A stretch of 64,000 nucleotides of DNA from Pseudomonas furukawaii (GCF_002355475.1 NZ_AP014862.1:3100001-3164000); one strand, 5' to 3'. Positions 17,318 to 29,207 are shown, counted from the first letter of the stretch. Notes: generated by a model not told the origin, from the sequence alone. Numbers and translations are program-made.

Positions 17318-19159
17318 TCAACCCAGCAACCCCCGGTAGAACGCCAGCTCCGCCTCCAGGGCGTGGGCCAGGTTCACGGCGTTGCGAAAGCCGTGGCGCT
17401 CGTCCGGGTAGACATGGCACGCCACCGTCCGACCCGAGGCTTCGAGGGCCGCCACCAGGCTGGCGGTCTGCTCCGGCACCACGACGGCATCCTGGCCACC
17501 CTGGAAGAGGATCAACGGCGCCTCGATCTCGCCGGCCCGCGACACCGCACTGCGTTGGCGGTAACGCGCGGCGTCGCGCACGGGATCGCCGATCAGCCAG
17601 TCGAGGTAGTCGGCCTCGAACTTGTGGGTCGTCGCCCGCAGCGCCAGGGGATCGCTGACGCCGTAGTAGCTGGCCCCACCGCGAAACGGCGTGTCGCCCA
17701 TCAGTGCCAGCAGCGTGGTGAAGCCTCCGGCGCTGGCCCCCCGGATGAAGGCCCGCCCGGGGTCCACCAGGCCCAGGGCCGCCAGGTGCTTAACCAGGGC
17801 CGCGGCATCCGCCACATCCAGCTCGCCCCAGGCGCCTTCCAGCCGTTGCCGGTAGGCGCGGCCGTAGCCGCTGCTGCCCCGGTAGTCGAGGTCCGCCACC
17901 GCGAACCCGCGCTGGGTCCAGAACGGGATGCGTGGATCGAGTACCGGCTGGCAGGCGGAGGTCGGGCCGCCGTGACAGAACACCAGCAAGGGTGGCCGCT
18001 CGCCCCGGCCGCCCTGGAATCGCGGATTGCAGGGCGCGTGGAAGAAGGCGTGGGCCCACTCCCCCGCCGCCACCGGAAAGCGCAGGGCGCGGGGCCGGGA
18101 AACCGCTGATTCGGGGGCCTCGCCGCCCGCCAGTGTCCGTACCCCGCCGCCCTGCCGTTCGATCGCCAGTACCGCGCTGGACCGCGCCGGGCCGGCGGCG
18201 ATGCAGTAGTAGTGGCGGTCGTCCGCGGCCAGTTGGCGGAAGCGGCTGAAGTCGGTCGCCAGGGGAACACCCGAGGTCCCGGACAGGAAGCCCTGCCCGT
18301 CCGCCAGCCAACTGCGCAATCCCACCTCAGGCAAGTGGCTGCTGAGCCCAAGCTGCCAGGGCGCCGGGGCGTGGTCGGCCAAGGCCGCCGGCAGGGGCCT
18401 CAGGCCCTCGCCGTCCAGGCGCCAGGGCTGCCACCAGCCGTGCCGGTCGCTCAGGCAATGCAGTCGGCCCCGGTCGTCGAAGCGGGGTTGCTGGAGCGAC
18501 TCGCCGCCGTCGGCGCCGGCCAGGATGTCCGGCGCGCTCCAGCCGTCGCCACTGCGGTGTCGACGACAGAGGCGCGTGGAGGTCCAGGGCTGATGGGGCC
18601 GATCCCATTCGATCCAGGCCAGGCACTGGCCGTCGGCCGACAGGCGCGGCGCGGCGTAGAAATCCGCGCCCGCCGCCAGCTCCCGACACTGGCCGTCGTC
18701 GAGGGCGATGGCCACCAGGCGATGCCGCTGGCCATCCTCCTCGACGGCCAGGACCTGGCCCGCCGCACACTCCAGGTCGCCGTAGCGGCACCCCGCCCGG
18801 TCGGTCAGCCGCGTCGGCCGGCCGTGCAGGCGCTGGTGGTAGAGCTGCTGGTCCGCCTCGTTGACGAACACCACCCCGCCGGGCACCAGGCAGAAGGCGC
18901 CGCCGCCGTATTCGTAGACCCGGCTGCGCAGGGAAAACCCCGCCGGCGTCAGGCAATGAGCCTCCCCGTCCAGCCAGCGCCAGAGCGTGGTGCGGCCGTC
19001 GGCCGGGTCGAACAGGGTCCAGAAGAGGCCATCCGGCCCGCAGCGCAGCTCGGCGAAGTCCCGGCTGGCGGCGACGGCCCGCTGGGCGCTCCAGTCGCTG
19101 TCCCAGAAGCCGAAGGGCCGGACCTCAGGACCGGCAGATGATGTTGGAGGCGCGCTCAT
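17318..19159 (-). CDS. pqqH: PqqH, S9-family serine peptidase of the PQQ cluster
   Basis: The 613-aa protein has an N-terminal beta-propeller (about 1-350) and a C-terminal alpha/beta-hydrolase domain. Catalytic residues are visible: Ser in RGASAGGF, Asp in FQGGQDAVV, His in PDERHGFR; the oxyanion region is [10 protein letters not shown]. aeruginosa PA1990 (PqqH) is the same kind of prolyl-oligopeptidase-like protein in the pqq operon; its role may be trimming of PqqA but is not settled. Its start overlaps pqqE by 35 bases, so it is in the pqqBCDEH transcript. Confidence 0.85.
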   Translation of the reverse strand: MSAPPTSSAGPEVRPFGFWDSDWSAQRAVAASRDFAELRCGPDGLFWTLFDPADGRTTLWRWLDGEAHCLTPAGFSLRSRVYEYGGGAFCLVPGGVVFVNEADQQLYHQRLHGRPTRLTDRAGCRYGDLECAAGQVLAVEEDGQRHRLVAIALDDGQCRELAAGADFYAAPRLSADGQCLAWIEWDRPHQPWTSTRLCRRHRSGDGWSAPDILAGADGGESLQQPRFDDRGRLHCLSDRHGWWQPWRLDGEGLRPLPAALADHAPAPWQLGLSSHLPEVGLRSWLADGQGFLSGTSGVPLATDFSRFRQLAADDRHYYCIAAGPARSSAVLAIERQGGGVRTLAGGEAPESAVSRPRALRFPVAAGEWAHAFFHAPCNPRFQGGRGERPPLLVFCHGGPTSACQPVLDPRIPFWTQRGFAVADLDYRGSSGYGRAYRQRLEGAWGELDVADAAALVKHLAALGLVDPGRAFIRGASAGGFTTLLALMGDTPFRGGASYYGVSDPLALRATTHKFEADYLDWLIGDPVRDAARYRQRSAVSRAGEIEAPLILFQGGQDAVVVPEQTASLVAALEASGRTVACHVYPDERHGFRNAVNLAHALEAELAFYRGLLG

Positions 19160-20276
19160 TGCGATAGGTCAGCCGCTCCATGCCCCAGGGCGCCCGTTCC
19201 GCTTCGTCCCGGGCGGCGAGGATCTTGTGGTGATGGGGCGACTTGGCGCACACCGGATCGGCGTTGGCGGCGTCGCCCGTAAGCATGAAGGCCTGGCAGC
19301 GGCAGCCGCCGAAGTCCTTCTCCTTTTCGTCGCAGGAACGGCAGGGCTCGGGCATCCAGTCGTAGCCCCGGAAACGGTTGAAGCCGAAGGACTCGTACCA
19401 GATGTGCCGAAGGTCGTGTTCGCGCACATTGGGGAACTGCACCGGCAACTGCCTCGCGCTGTGGCAGGGCAGCGCGGTGCCGTCCGGGGTGATGTCGAGG
19501 AAGAGGCTGCCCCAGCCGTTCATGCAGGCCTTCGGGCGCTCCTCGTAGTAGTCCGGGGTGACGAAGATCAGCTTGCAGGGGTGCCGTTCGGCGGCCAGCT
19601 TGTCCCGATACTGGTTGGTGATGCGTTCGGCCCGTTGCAGCTGCTCGCGGGTGGGCAGCAGCCCGGCGCGGTTCAGTTCGGCCCAGCCGTAGAACTGGCA
19701 GGTGGCGAGTTCGACGAAGTCCGCTTCCAGCTCGAGGCAGAGTTCGATGATCCGCTCGATGTTGTCGATGTTGTGCCGGTGGGTGACGAAGTTCAGCACC
19801 ATGGGGTAGCCCGCCGCCTTCACCGCACGGGCCATGGCCAGCTTCTGGGCGAAGGCCTTGCGCGAGCCGGCCAGCAGGTTGTTCACCTCTTCGTCGGCGG
19901 CCTGGAAGCTCACCTGGATATGGTCCAGCCCGGCTTTGGCCAGGGCCTCGATGCGGGCTTCCGACAGGCCGATGCCGGAGGTGATGAGGTTGGTGTAGTA
20001 GCCCAGGTCGCGGGCCGCCCGCACCAGTTCCTCCAGGTCCTGGCGCACCAGCGGCTCGCCACCGGAGAAGCCCAGCTGAGCGGCCCCCAGCTCGCGGGCC
20101 TGGCGGAACACTTCGATCCACTGCTGGGTCGTCAGCTCCTCCTTGTGCTGGGCGAAGTCCAGGGGGTTGGAGCAATAGGGGCACTGCAGCGGGCAGCGGT
20201 AGGTCAGCTCGGCCAGCAGCCAGAACGGCGGGCCGGGCTTCGGGTCAGGCGTTGAGCTGCAGCCAGAACTGGGCAT
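19125..20276 (-). CDS. pqqE: PqqE, radical SAM PqqA cross-linking enzyme
   Basis: The 383-aa enzyme has the radical SAM cluster motif CPLQCPYC (about residues 28-35) and a SPASM tail with cysteines in [16 protein letters not shown]. It forms the Glu-Tyr carbon-carbon bond in PqqA, the first step of PQQ formation. The ATG at 20276 lies inside pqqD (32-base overlap), and I see no later ATG before the conserved [10 protein letters not shown]. Length agrees with other PqqE proteins. Confidence 0.95.
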   Translation of the reverse strand: MPSSGCSSTPDPKPGPPFWLLAELTYRCPLQCPYCSNPLDFAQHKEELTTQQWIEVFRQARELGAAQLGFSGGEPLVRQDLEELVRAARDLGYYTNLITSGIGLSEARIEALAKAGLDHIQVSFQAADEEVNNLLAGSRKAFAQKLAMARAVKAAGYPMVLNFVTHRHNIDNIERIIELCLELEADFVELATCQFYGWAELNRAGLLPTREQLQRAERITNQYRDKLAAERHPCKLIFVTPDYYEERPKACMNGWGSLFLDITPDGTALPCHSARQLPVQFPNVREHDLRHIWYESFGFNRFRGYDWMPEPCRSCDEKEKDFGGCRCQAFMLTGDAANADPVCAKSPHHHKILAARDEAERAPWGMERLTYRNERASNIICRS

Positions 20277-20526
20277 GGGCCACCTCGATGAATGCCAGGA
20301 TGTCTTCGTCCAGTCCCGGCACGTCCGGGAACTTCAGCCGCAGGTCGTCGATGATGCCTCCGACGTTGCGCTCGCCATCCACCAGCAGGAGGATTTCCGC
20401 GGCGCTGTCGTTCAGCCGCACCATGCCTTCGGGATAGAGCAGGACATGGCAGCCCTGGGCCGGCTCCCATTGCAGGCGGAAGCCACGGCGCAGGTGCGGC
20501 ACCTGTTGCAGGTTGAAATCGCTCAC
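20245..20526 (-). CDS. pqqD: PqqD, PqqA chaperone
   Basis: The 93-aa protein starts at a GTG whose last bases overlap the pqqC stop (GTGA). It has the PqqD fold ([20 protein letters not shown], then [21 protein letters not shown]). It binds the PqqA peptide and presents it to PqqE. The GTG start is set by the 4-base overlap and by alignment to the ~92-aa family length. Confidence 0.95.
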   Translation of the reverse strand: MSDFNLQQVPHLRRGFRLQWEPAQGCHVLLYPEGMVRLNDSAAEILLLVDGERNVGGIIDDLRLKFPDVPGLDEDILAFIEVAHAQFWLQLNA

Positions 20527-21275
20527 AGGCTGATCCCCCGATGCCAGACCCGCTCGCGGGTCACCGTGTGGTAGGGCGGACGTTCCAGTTCGTAGGCCAT
20601 GCTCATGGCGTCGAGCATGCTCCAGAGTACGTCCAGCTTGAACTGCAGGATCTCCAGCATGCGCTGCTGGGCCTCGAAGGTGCGGTAGTGGTCGAGGGTT
20701 ATGCGCAGGCCGTGCTCCACGTCGCGACGGGCCTCCTTGAGGCGCTTCCTGAAGTAGTCGTAGCCGCTGGCGTCGATCCAGGGATAGTGCTGCGGCCAGC
20801 TGTCCAGCCGCGACTGGTGGATCTGCGGCGCGAACAGCTCGGTCAGCGAGCTGCTGGCGGCCTCCTGCCAACTGGCGCGACGGGCGAAGTTGACGTAGGC
20901 GTCCACCGCGAAACGTACCCCCGGCAGCACCAGTTCCTGGGACAGCACTTGCTCACGGTCCAGGCCCACGGCCTCGGCCAGGCGCAGCCAGGCCTCGATG
21001 CCGCCCTCCTCCCCGGGCGCGCCGTCGTGGTCCTGGATGCGCTGGATCCACTCGCGGCGGGTGTCGCGGTCCGGGCAGTTGGCGAGGATGGCGGCGTCCT
21101 TCAGCGGGATGCATACCTGGTAGTAGAAGCGGTTGGCCACCCAGCCCTGGATCTGCTCGCGGGTGGCGCGGCCCTCGTACATGGCGCGGTGAAAGGGATG
21201 GTGGATGTGGTAGCAGGCGCCCTTGGCGCGCAGCGCCTGCTCGAATTCGGCGGGGGTCATGGCGGTCTGGCTCAT
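20523..21275 (-). CDS. pqqC: PqqC, final PQQ oxidase
   Basis: The 250-aa enzyme begins [19 protein letters not shown]; the ATG at 21275 follows GAGGATA. Typical PqqC active-site regions are present ([34 protein letters not shown], and ALR/YYF helices later). It catalyses the last ring closure and eight-electron oxidation without a metal. A longer reading frame extends into the REP pair upstream and is not real. It overlaps pqqD by 4 bases. Confidence 0.95.
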   Translation of the reverse strand: MSQTAMTPAEFEQALRAKGACYHIHHPFHRAMYEGRATREQIQGWVANRFYYQVCIPLKDAAILANCPDRDTRREWIQRIQDHDGAPGEEGGIEAWLRLAEAVGLDREQVLSQELVLPGVRFAVDAYVNFARRASWQEAASSSLTELFAPQIHQSRLDSWPQHYPWIDASGYDYFRKRLKEARRDVEHGLRITLDHYRTFEAQQRMLEILQFKLDVLWSMLDAMSMAYELERPPYHTVTRERVWHRGISL

Positions 21276-21288
21276 GCTCGGTATCCTC

Positions 21289-21343
21289 GCAGGGTGCGCC
21301 GTGCGCACCGGAAACGGATCATGGTGCGCACGGCGCACCCTAC
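21289..21343. repeat. REP pair between pqqB and pqqC
   Basis: AGGGTGCGCCGTGCGCACC (21291-21309, preceded by GC instead of GT) and the inverted copy GGTGCGCACGGCGCACCCTAC (21323-21343) form a REP doublet. Similar elements are at 41356, 43692, 44402 and 60451. Its terminal GTAG (minus strand) supplies the TAG stop codon of pqqB. Confidence 0.8.
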
Positions 21344-22254
21344 AACGGGATGTGCATCCCATCCCAGGCCACTTCGATGCCGTGACGGCCGAGTTCGGCG
21401 CGCTCGGCGGAATCGACGTCGAGGATCGGGTTGGTGTTGTTGATGTGGATGAGCACCTTGCGCGGGCCCGGGATGCCGTCCAGCACCTCGATCATCCCGC
21501 CCGGGCCGCTCTGGGGCAGGTGGCCCATCTCGCTGCCGAGCTTGTCGCCCACCTCGCAGTGGCGCATCTCGTCGTCGCGCCAGAGGGTGCCGTCCACCAG
21601 CAGGCAGTCGGCGCGGCGCATCCAGCCCAGCAGGTTCTCGTCCACCTGCCCCAGGCCCGGCGCGTAGAACAGCGCGCCGCCGGTGCCGAGATCCTCGACG
21701 AAGAGGCCGATGTTGTCGCCCGGGTGCGGATCGCCCCGGTGCGGCGAGTACGGCGGTGCGCTGCTGCGCAGGGGAATGGCGGTGAAGCGCAGGCCCTCGC
21801 AGGCGGGAATCGCGAAGGTCGGCGCCGAGAGGTCGATGAGGTTCCAGGCCAGGCCGCCGTTCCAGTGTTGGAGCATGGTGAACAGCGGGAAGCCGGTGGA
21901 CAGGTCCTGGTGGACCATGTCGGTGCACCAGACCGAATGGGGGCAGCCCTCGCGCAGGCTCAGCAGACCGGTGACATGGTCGATCTGGCTGTCCATCAGG
22001 ATGATTCCGGCGATACCGGTATCCCGCAGGGCGCGCGCCGGCTGCAGCGGCGGGAAGGCCTCCAGCTGGGCGCGGATATCGGGGGAGGCGTTGCACAGCA
22101 CCCAGTCGGTGCCGTTGGCGCTGAGGGCGATGGAGGACTGGGTGCGCGGTTGCGCGCGTACCTTGCCGCTGCGCACGCCCCGGCAGTTGCGGCAGTTGCA
22201 GTTCCACTGGGGAAAGCCGCCGCCGGCGGCGGAGCCGAGAATCTGGATATGCAT
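21340..22254 (-). CDS. pqqB: PqqB, metallo-beta-lactamase-fold PQQ biosynthesis protein
   Basis: The 304-aa protein begins [20 protein letters not shown], the invariant PqqB start, with the Cys pair NCNCRNC that binds zinc and the SQIDHVTG motif near residue 90. PqqB hydroxylates the cross-linked Glu-Tyr intermediate. The stop codon TAG belongs to the adjoining REP element, so the last codons (DGMHIPL) may have been fixed by REP insertion. It is separated from pqqA by a hairpin. Confidence 0.95.
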   Translation of the reverse strand: MHIQILGSAAGGGFPQWNCNCRNCRGVRSGKVRAQPRTQSSIALSANGTDWVLCNASPDIRAQLEAFPPLQPARALRDTGIAGIILMDSQIDHVTGLLSLREGCPHSVWCTDMVHQDLSTGFPLFTMLQHWNGGLAWNLIDLSAPTFAIPACEGLRFTAIPLRSSAPPYSPHRGDPHPGDNIGLFVEDLGTGGALFYAPGLGQVDENLLGWMRRADCLLVDGTLWRDDEMRHCEVGDKLGSEMGHLPQSGPGGMIEVLDGIPGPRKVLIHINNTNPILDVDSAERAELGRHGIEVAWDGMHIPL

Positions 22255-22273
22255 GGGAGACTCCCAGGCCAGG

Positions 22274-22292
22274 GCCCCGGCAGAGCCGGGGC
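22274..22292 (-). terminator. Hairpin between pqqA and pqqB (attenuator/processing site)
   Basis: GCCCCGGC-AGA-GCCGGGGC is a perfect 8-bp stem with a 3-base loop, 9 bases after the pqqA stop, without a T-run. Such hairpins after pqqA usually leave a surplus of pqqA transcript over pqqBCDE. Confidence 0.6.
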
Positions 22293-22300
22293 GAGGCGGA

Positions 22301-22372
22301 TCAGCGGTTGGCGAAGTACAGGGTCACTTCGAAACCAATGCGCAGATCGGTGAAGGCGGGTTTAGTCCACAT
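22301..22372 (-). CDS. pqqA: PqqA, precursor peptide of PQQ
   Basis: The 23-residue peptide reads [20 protein letters not shown] followed by ANR. The Glu and Tyr in EVTLY are the two residues joined by PqqE to become PQQ. Length and the E-x3-Y spacing are invariant in the family. It is first in the pqqABCDEH operon, downstream of a TACC-box at 22475-22482. Confidence 0.97.
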   Translation of the reverse strand: MWTKPAFTDLRIGFEVTLYFANR

Positions 22373-22445
22373 GTGGCAATCCTCTTGTTATGCGCCGGAG
22401 GATTCCGGCAAGACCAGTTAAACACCGGGCCGGAGGGGGCCGAAT

Positions 22446-22482
22446 GGTACTTTCGGAGGAGATTTCCTCCTGATTTGGTAGC
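22446..22482 (-). promoter_or_regulatory. pqqA control region with TACC-box and GGAGGA inverted repeat
   Basis: Read toward pqqA the region contains GCTACCAAAT (box at 22474-22482, about 102 bases before the ATG), an inverted repeat GGAGGA-GATT-TCCTCC (22455-22470), and GTACC (22446-22450). The GCTACCAA core matches the boxes before pedH, pedF, exaC and others. The binding factor is probably a LuxR-type regulator of the cluster (inference). Confidence 0.5.
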
Positions 22483-22516
22483 GTCCGGCCCCGCCGATGG
22501 ATTATGCGCCCGCAAA

Positions 22517-22543
22517 AAGAAAAACGCGGCCCGGAGACCGCGT
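22517..22543 (-). terminator. Rho-independent terminator after exaC
   Basis: On the minus strand ACGCGG-TCTCCGGG-CCGCGT is followed directly by TTTTCTTTTT. It ends the exaC transcript and separates it from the pqqA promoter. Confidence 0.8.
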
Positions 22544-22666
22544 CGCGACAAGGCCCTGCCGGGCATTAGGAGTGGGGGGCGCTAGATCCCGCTGGCAGGC
22601 CTGTTCGCCCAAGGAGCGTGGCGCCCGAACCGGCGCGCCACGGGGTCGACAAGGGTTGGTCCGGGC

Positions 22667-24187
<1,521 letters not shown>

Positions 24188-24292
24188 GACGGTGCTCTCT
24201 CTGTCGGGGCCCACCCGGTCGGGCAGGTTGTGGACCGATCTTAGTCAGCCCCGCCCGTCCCCCGGTATGCGCCCATGGGAGCGGCGCCCTCG

Positions 24293-25909
24293 TTATTTGG
24301 TAGTAGACACCAGAGGCTCTGGATCAGCCCTTCCCGCACGGGAGGCGACCTTTCTGCGGGACTCGCGGTGTGCGGGAGCGCCCACCGGCTCCGGCTTGTA
24401 GCCCAGGCGCAATCCACCCCAGTGGCGGCCCTTGACGAAGATGGGCACCGACAGGTCGTGCATCAGTTCACCGGTGTCGCGGGTATAGGTCTGCAGCAGC
24501 AGCGGCTGCTGGTGGGTGCCGCAGCGCAGGCCGGTGCGGTCGTTGAACAGCCGCTTGCTGCGGCTCTGGGCCGTGTCCCGCTCCAGGTCGCCGCTGAGGG
24601 GCTGGCTGAAGGCCTGGTTATGGGTGGGGACGTAGCCTTCCGGCGTGCAGGCGATGGCGAACACCAGGCCCTCATGCTGCCTGAGCAGGGGCTCCTGGAT
24701 ATCCGGCAGGACCTGGTCGGTGTAGCGGTCGAAGCGCGATCCGTACTTCTGCGGCCGGGTGCCGGGAAGGGGCTCCAGACGCCGGTCGAAGAGGTCCTCC
24801 TGGCGGATGCGTCCGCCGTCGATATCCGCCTCGAAGCGCGCCGCGATGGCCGCCGCTCCCTGGCGGGCGAGGTCGTAGACGCGCTGGTGGTAGTCATCCA
24901 GGCCGACTTCCGCCAGGCGCTCGCTGATGGTTTCCGCCTGGCCTTCCAGGTGCCCCGCCGCTTCCGCCAGCCGACGGGTCTGCGCATCGCTTTCGGCCAG
25001 GTCGCCACGCATCTGCGCCACCGCCTCGAATAGCCCGGCCAACTGGTCGCGATTGGTGGTGGCGCCTCGGGCGATCTCCTCCACCTGGCCTTCCACGGCG
25101 GCGGCCAGGTCGGCGATCTTCGCCAGTTGCTCGCCAGTGAGCTCGACCTGGCCGACCCCCGCGTCCAGGTCCACGGAAAGCTGCTGGATCTGCTCGACCA
25201 CCAGGGCGGTCTGGCGCTGGATGTCCGCCACCATCTGCCCCACTTCCTCCGTGGCGCTGGCGGTGCGGCCGGCCAGCCCGCGCACTTCGTCGGCCACCAC
25301 CGCGAAGCCACGGCCGTGCTCGCCGGCGCGGGCGGCCTCGATGGCGGCATTCAGGGCCAGCAGGTTGGTCTGGCTGGCGATGGACTGGATCACCTGGGCG
25401 ACGCGCTGGATCTCCTCGCTGCGCTGGCTGAGGGCGGCGATCAGTTCGCGGCTGCCGCTGGCCCGCGCGCTCAGCTGGTGCATCAGGCCGATGGCCTGTT
25501 GCAGCACCTGGCGCCCTTCGTCGCTGCTCTGGCGCGCGTCCAGGGAGGCGGACAGCGCCTGCTGGCTCAGGGCCGAGGTGGCGGCCTCGGTGGCGATCAT
25601 CACCTCGGCACCGGCGACGATGCGTTCGGCGGCCTGCAACTGGGACTGGAGGCGCTCGGAAAGGCGGTCCACCGACCAGGCGACGCCCGCGGCGGACAGC
25701 GCGTTGTGGCTGGTGGTGCGGGACAGGTCGCGGGTCAGCCGCGACAGGTCATCGCCCTCCTCCACTCGCGCCGGCTCGCGCGGCTTGCGGCGCAGGGCCC
25801 AGGGAAGCGGCAGCAACAGCAGGAAGCCGAGCCAGGGCGGCAGCCCGGCGAAGGTGACAGCCGCGCCGATGAAGAGGACCAGGAGGCTGTAGGTCAGGCA
25901 GTAACGCAT
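24293..25909 (-). CDS. Chemoreceptor (MCP) with C-terminal sensor-like domain
   Basis: The 538-aa protein has two short N-terminal membrane helices (residues about 5-40) with almost no periplasmic loop, then a methyl-accepting helical domain whose tip reads [17 protein letters not shown] (about residue 210), then a C-terminal domain at about 390-520 with [17 protein letters not shown] and [17 protein letters not shown], which looks like a cytoplasmic Cache/PAS-like sensor. It likely signals to CheA. Its place between exaC and pedH suggests taxis to alcohols or their oxidation state (inference). The ATG at 25909 was chosen because the longer frame crosses a duplicated promoter. Confidence 0.8.
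   Translation of the reverse strand: MRYCLTYSLLVLFIGAAVTFAGLPPWLGFLLLLPLPWALRRKPREPARVEEGDDLSRLTRDLSRTTSHNALSAAGVAWSVDRLSERLQSQLQAAERIVAGAEVMIATEAATSALSQQALSASLDARQSSDEGRQVLQQAIGLMHQLSARASGSRELIAALSQRSEEIQRVAQVIQSIASQTNLLALNAAIEAARAGEHGRGFAVVADEVRGLAGRTASATEEVGQMVADIQRQTALVVEQIQQLSVDLDAGVGQVELTGEQLAKIADLAAAVEGQVEEIARGATTNRDQLAGLFEAVAQMRGDLAESDAQTRRLAEAAGHLEGQAETISERLAEVGLDDYHQRVYDLARQGAAAIAARFEADIDGGRIRQEDLFDRRLEPLPGTRPQKYGSRFDRYTDQVLPDIQEPLLRQHEGLVFAIACTPEGYVPTHNQAFSQPLSGDLERDTAQSRSKRLFNDRTGLRCGTHQQPLLLQTYTRDTGELMHDLSVPIFVKGRHWGGLRLGYKPEPVGAPAHRESRRKVASRAGRADPEPLVSTTK
24296..24305 (-). promoter_or_regulatory. TACC-box for exaC inside the chemoreceptor 3' end
   Basis: Read toward exaC: TACTACCAAATAA, where ACT ACC AAA TAA are also the last codons and stop of the chemoreceptor gene. 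The box is about 109 bases before the exaC ATG, the same spacing as in pedH and pedF. Confidence 0.5.
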
Positions 25910-25945
25910 CGCGCATCCCTTGATTGTCATTGTTTGGGGGTTATT

Positions 25946-26103
25946 AAGCGGCGAAACGTCGGAAGAGGACATGGTTCCTTGGTCGTAGAACCCGGGCAGG
26001 TCCGGTGCGTTTGACGGCCCTATCAAGCGGAGAAACGTCGGGCTGTACGACATGTTCCCTTGGTCCTGGAACCTCGGATGCGTCCGGTGCGTGTGTAATT
26101 ACG
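25946..26103. repeat. Tandem 79-bp duplication upstream of the chemoreceptor gene
   Basis: Two imperfect copies start at 25946 and 26025, each opening AAGCGGnGAAACGTCGG and each containing an inverted repeat around CCTTGGTC (ggttCCTTGGTCgtagaacc and gttcCCTTGGTCctggaac). Read toward the chemoreceptor these give GACCAAGG, close to the TACCAAGG box. It looks like a duplicated control region. Confidence 0.65.
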
Positions 26104-26119
26104 GGCCTGCAAAGAAGCG

Positions 26120-26141
26120 AAGGCCCGCCGGAGCGGGCCTT
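26120..26141 (-). terminator. Terminator after pedH
   Basis: AAGGCCCGC-CGGA-GCGGGCCTT is a 9-bp stem just past the pedH stop (26150), followed on the minus strand by TCGCTTCTTT. Confidence 0.7.
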
Positions 26142-26149
26142 GTCATGCA

Positions 26150-27934
26150 TCAGCGCTTGGCGACCACCGCCTCCTTGGGCAGCTTGAAGGTCCAGAGCAT
26201 GCCGCCCTGGTTCAGGTCCTTGATGCGCTTGGCCACCTCGCCGCCCCACAGGGGCACGGCGCCACCCCAGCCGGAGAGCACGGAGACGTACTGCTCGCCA
26301 TCCATTTCCCAGGTGATGGGCGAGCCGATCACGCCGGAGCCGGTGTTGAACTCATAGAGTTTCTTGCCGGTCTTGGCGTCGAAGGCCATCAGGTAGCCCT
26401 CGGGGTTGCCGGTGAACACCAGGTTGCCCTTGGTGGCCAGCACACCGCCCCAGAGCGGCGCGTAGTTCTTGTAGCGCCAGACTTCCTTGCCGCTCTTCGG
26501 GTCGATGGCGCGCAGCACGCCGATGTAGTCCTCGTTCAGCGGCTTGATGGTGAAGCCGGCGCCCAGGTAGGCCGCGCCCTTCTTGTAGGCGATGTTCTCG
26601 TTCCACATGTCCATGCCCCACTCGTTGGAGGGCACGTAGAACAGGCCGGTGTCCTGGCTGTAGGCCATGGGCATCCAGTTCTTGCCGCCGAGGAAGGACG
26701 GCGCGACGAACACCGAGCTGCCGTGCTTGCCGTCGGCGCCGGGCGCGCCCGGGCGCTTGGCGTCGTCGTAGATCGGGCGGCCTTCCTTGTCCAGACCCTT
26801 GGCCCAGGTCAGGGTGTCGACGAAGGGGAAGCCCCGGATGAACTTGCCGTTGGTGCGGTCCAGCACATAGAAGAAGCCGTTGCGGTCGGCGGTCGCCGCC
26901 GCCTTCACGGTCTTGCCGCCGTCCTGGTAGTCGAAGGACACCAGTTCGTTCACGCCGTCGAAGTCCCAGCCATCGTGGGGCGTGGTCTGGAAGTGCCACT
27001 TGATGGAGCCGTCTTCCGGGTTCAGCGCCAGGCGCGAGGAGGAGTAGAGGTTGTCACCGGGGCGCAGGTGGGAGTTCCAGGGCGAGGGGTTGCCGGTGCC
27101 GATCAGCAGGGTATCGGTGTCGGCATCGTAGTAGCCGCCCAGCCAGGGCGCGGCGCCGCCGGTCTTCCAGAGGTCGCCCGGCCAGGTCTTGCCGGCTTCG
27201 CCACCGGAGATGCCGTTCTCGACCTTCTTGCCGTCCTTGTAGACGTAGCCCATGTGGCCTTCCACGGTGGGACGGGACCAGAGCAGCTCACCGTTCTTCG
27301 GGTTGTAGGCCTCGATCTTGCCGACCACACCGAACTCGCCACCGGCGACGCCGGTGATCAGCTTGCCCTTGACCACCAGGGGCGCGGCGGAAATCGAGTA
27401 GCCGGCCTTGTAGTCGGCCACGGTCTTGCGCCAGACCACCTTGCCGGTGTCCTTGTTCAGGGCCACCAGCTTGGCGTCGAGGGTGCCGAAGATCACCAGG
27501 TCGTCGTACAGCGCCACGCCCCGGTTGATCACGTCGCAGCAGGGCATGATGCCGTCGGGCAGGCGGGCGTCGTACTGCCAGAGTTTCTTGCCGGTGCGGG
27601 CGTCCACGGCGAAGACCCGGGAGTAGGACCCGGTGACGTACATCACGCCATCCTTCACCAGCGGCTGGGCCTGCTGGCCGCGCTGCTTCTCGCCACCGAA
27701 GGAGAGCGCCCACACCGGGCGCAGTTGCTGCACGTTATCGCTGTTGAGCGCATCCAGGGTGCTGTAGCGCTGGCCTTTCAGGCCCAGCCCGTTGGTCACG
27801 ACCTGGTCGGGGGTCTTGGCGTCGTCCAGGATGTCCTGGTCGGTGACGCCGGCCAGGGCCAGGCTGCTGGTCAGCAGCAGGGCGACGGACAGCAGCGTCC
27901 GGGCAAACGGCTGGTGGGGTGTGGCGAGAGTCAT
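26150..27934 (-). CDS. pedH: PedH-type lanthanide-dependent PQQ alcohol dehydrogenase
   Basis: The 594-aa periplasmic quinoprotein has a signal peptide (to about ALAG, residue 29), an eight-bladed propeller with tryptophan-docking motifs, and the vicinal disulfide CC at 132-133. The catalytic Asp324 sits in WDFDG: the second Asp (326) is the extra ligand that marks rare-earth-dependent enzymes (PedH, XoxF). The 594-aa length also matches P. putida PedH (595) rather than PedE (631). It oxidises ethanol and other alcohols to aldehydes, passing electrons to cytochrome c. A TACC-box lies about 117 bases upstream. Confidence 0.93.
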   Translation of the reverse strand: MTLATPHQPFARTLLSVALLLTSSLALAGVTDQDILDDAKTPDQVVTNGLGLKGQRYSTLDALNSDNVQQLRPVWALSFGGEKQRGQQAQPLVKDGVMYVTGSYSRVFAVDARTGKKLWQYDARLPDGIMPCCDVINRGVALYDDLVIFGTLDAKLVALNKDTGKVVWRKTVADYKAGYSISAAPLVVKGKLITGVAGGEFGVVGKIEAYNPKNGELLWSRPTVEGHMGYVYKDGKKVENGISGGEAGKTWPGDLWKTGGAAPWLGGYYDADTDTLLIGTGNPSPWNSHLRPGDNLYSSSRLALNPEDGSIKWHFQTTPHDGWDFDGVNELVSFDYQDGGKTVKAAATADRNGFFYVLDRTNGKFIRGFPFVDTLTWAKGLDKEGRPIYDDAKRPGAPGADGKHGSSVFVAPSFLGGKNWMPMAYSQDTGLFYVPSNEWGMDMWNENIAYKKGAAYLGAGFTIKPLNEDYIGVLRAIDPKSGKEVWRYKNYAPLWGGVLATKGNLVFTGNPEGYLMAFDAKTGKKLYEFNTGSGVIGSPITWEMDGEQYVSVLSGWGGAVPLWGGEVAKRIKDLNQGGMLWTFKLPKEAVVAKR

Positions 27935-28050
27935 GGAGGCTACCTCTGCGGGCTTGTTGTTGTGGGTCGGGAAAATTTCCCGATCTGTCGCAGATTCTTG
28001 GTTGCACGGCCCCACCCGCCAATTGGACGCAGTGCGGAATTCGCTCCTCC

Positions 28051-28059
28051 GTTGGTAGC
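28051..28059 (-). promoter_or_regulatory. TACC-box upstream of pedH
   Basis: Toward pedH it reads TTGCTACCAACGGAGGAG, about 117 bases before the ATG. The GCTACCAA core and the GGAG a few bases later recur before pqqA, pedF and the FIST gene. Confidence 0.5.
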
Positions 28060-28148
28060 AATACCTGCCGGACGCAGCGGAGATTGTGCCGATGCCCCCC
28101 GGGCTGGCAGACTGCCGCCCTGCCCCGTCTCAGGTAGTCCCCGGCACC

Positions 28149-29162
28149 ATGCAAGTGTTCTCCGATCGTCAACTGCTCCTGGCCAGCTGGGCCATCGTGC
28201 TCCTGGCCCTGCTGCTGATCCTGCCCTTCCGGCTGTTGCCATCCCTGCTGTCCGGCCTGCTGGTCTACGAACTGGTCATCAGCCTGGCCCCGCGCCTGCA
28301 ACCGGTGATCCCGGGCGGCCGCCGCGCCCGCTGGCTAGCCGTGGCCCTGCTGGGCACCCTGGTGGTGACCCTGCTGACGCTGTTCTTCGTCTGGATCACC
28401 GGCGTGGTGATGCAGGAGGTGCACAACCCCGGCCAGTTGCTGGAGAAGTTCATCGTGCTGACGGAGCAGGCCCGGGCCCAGTTGCCGGCGTCCGTCGAGA
28501 ACTACCTGCCGGCCAACGCCGATGAACTGCGCCGGGAGCTGATGGACTGGCTGCGGGCCCATGTCGGCCAGCTGCAACTGCTGGGCAAGGGCGCGGCACA
28601 CACCTTCGTCACCATGCTGATCGGCATGATCCTCGGCGCCATCATCGCCCTGCAGCCGATCCCCAACTTCGAAACCCTCAAACCCCTCAGCCGGCTGCTG
28701 CTGGAGCGCCTGGCCCTGGTGGTGACCGCATTCCGCAACATCGTCTTCGCGCAGATCAAGATCTCCCTGCTCAACACCACCCTGACCGGCATCTTCCTGG
28801 GCGTCGTGCTGCCACTGATGGACATCCACCTGCCGCTGACCAAGGTGCTGATCCTGCTGACCTTCCTGCTGGGCCTGCTGCCGGTGATCGGCAACCTGAT
28901 GTCCAACACCCTGATCTTCATCGCCGGCTTCTCGGTGTCGCTCTGGGTGGCGGTGGGGGCGCTGGGCTACCTGATCGCCATCCACAAGCTGGAGTACTTC
29001 CTCAACGCCCGCATCGTCGGCGGCCAGATCAGCGCCAAGGCCTGGGAGCTGCTGCTGGCGATGCTGGCCTTCGAGGCGGTGTTCGGCCTCCAGGGCCTGG
29101 TGGCGGCGCCCATCTACTACGCCTACCTGAAAAGCGAGCTGAAGCACGCGCAGCTGGTGTAG
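28149..29162 (+). CDS. AI-2E family (PerM-type) membrane transporter
   Basis: The 337-aa inner-membrane protein has about seven helices and a central hydrophilic part at about 95-165, the AI-2E/PerM layout, ending with AFEAVFGLQGLVAAPIYYAYLK. The ATG at 28149 opens MQVFSDRQLLLASWAIV. These proteins export or exchange small molecules or act as Na+/H+ antiporters; no substrate can be assigned. It is divergent from pedH and convergent with the metallohydrolase gene. Its function in alcohol oxidation is not evident. Confidence 0.7.
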   Translation: MQVFSDRQLLLASWAIVLLALLLILPFRLLPSLLSGLLVYELVISLAPRLQPVIPGGRRARWLAVALLGTLVVTLLTLFFVWITGVVMQEVHNPGQLLEKFIVLTEQARAQLPASVENYLPANADELRRELMDWLRAHVGQLQLLGKGAAHTFVTMLIGMILGAIIALQPIPNFETLKPLSRLLLERLALVVTAFRNIVFAQIKISLLNTTLTGIFLGVVLPLMDIHLPLTKVLILLTFLLGLLPVIGNLMSNTLIFIAGFSVSLWVAVGALGYLIAIHKLEYFLNARIVGGQISAKAWELLLAMLAFEAVFGLQGLVAAPIYYAYLKSELKHAQLV

Positions 29163-29207
29163 CCGGGTTCGCGGATCGGCCGCGCCCTACCGGGCGCGAC
29201 CGGTGCC

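Noticed and set aside
25910-26053. Longer N-terminus for the chemoreceptor
   Set aside because: It crosses the duplicated control region and precedes the first membrane helix with no family match.
28086-28148. Longer start for the AI-2E protein
   Set aside because: The added residues are proline-rich and not conserved-looking; MQVFSDRQ fits the first membrane helix.
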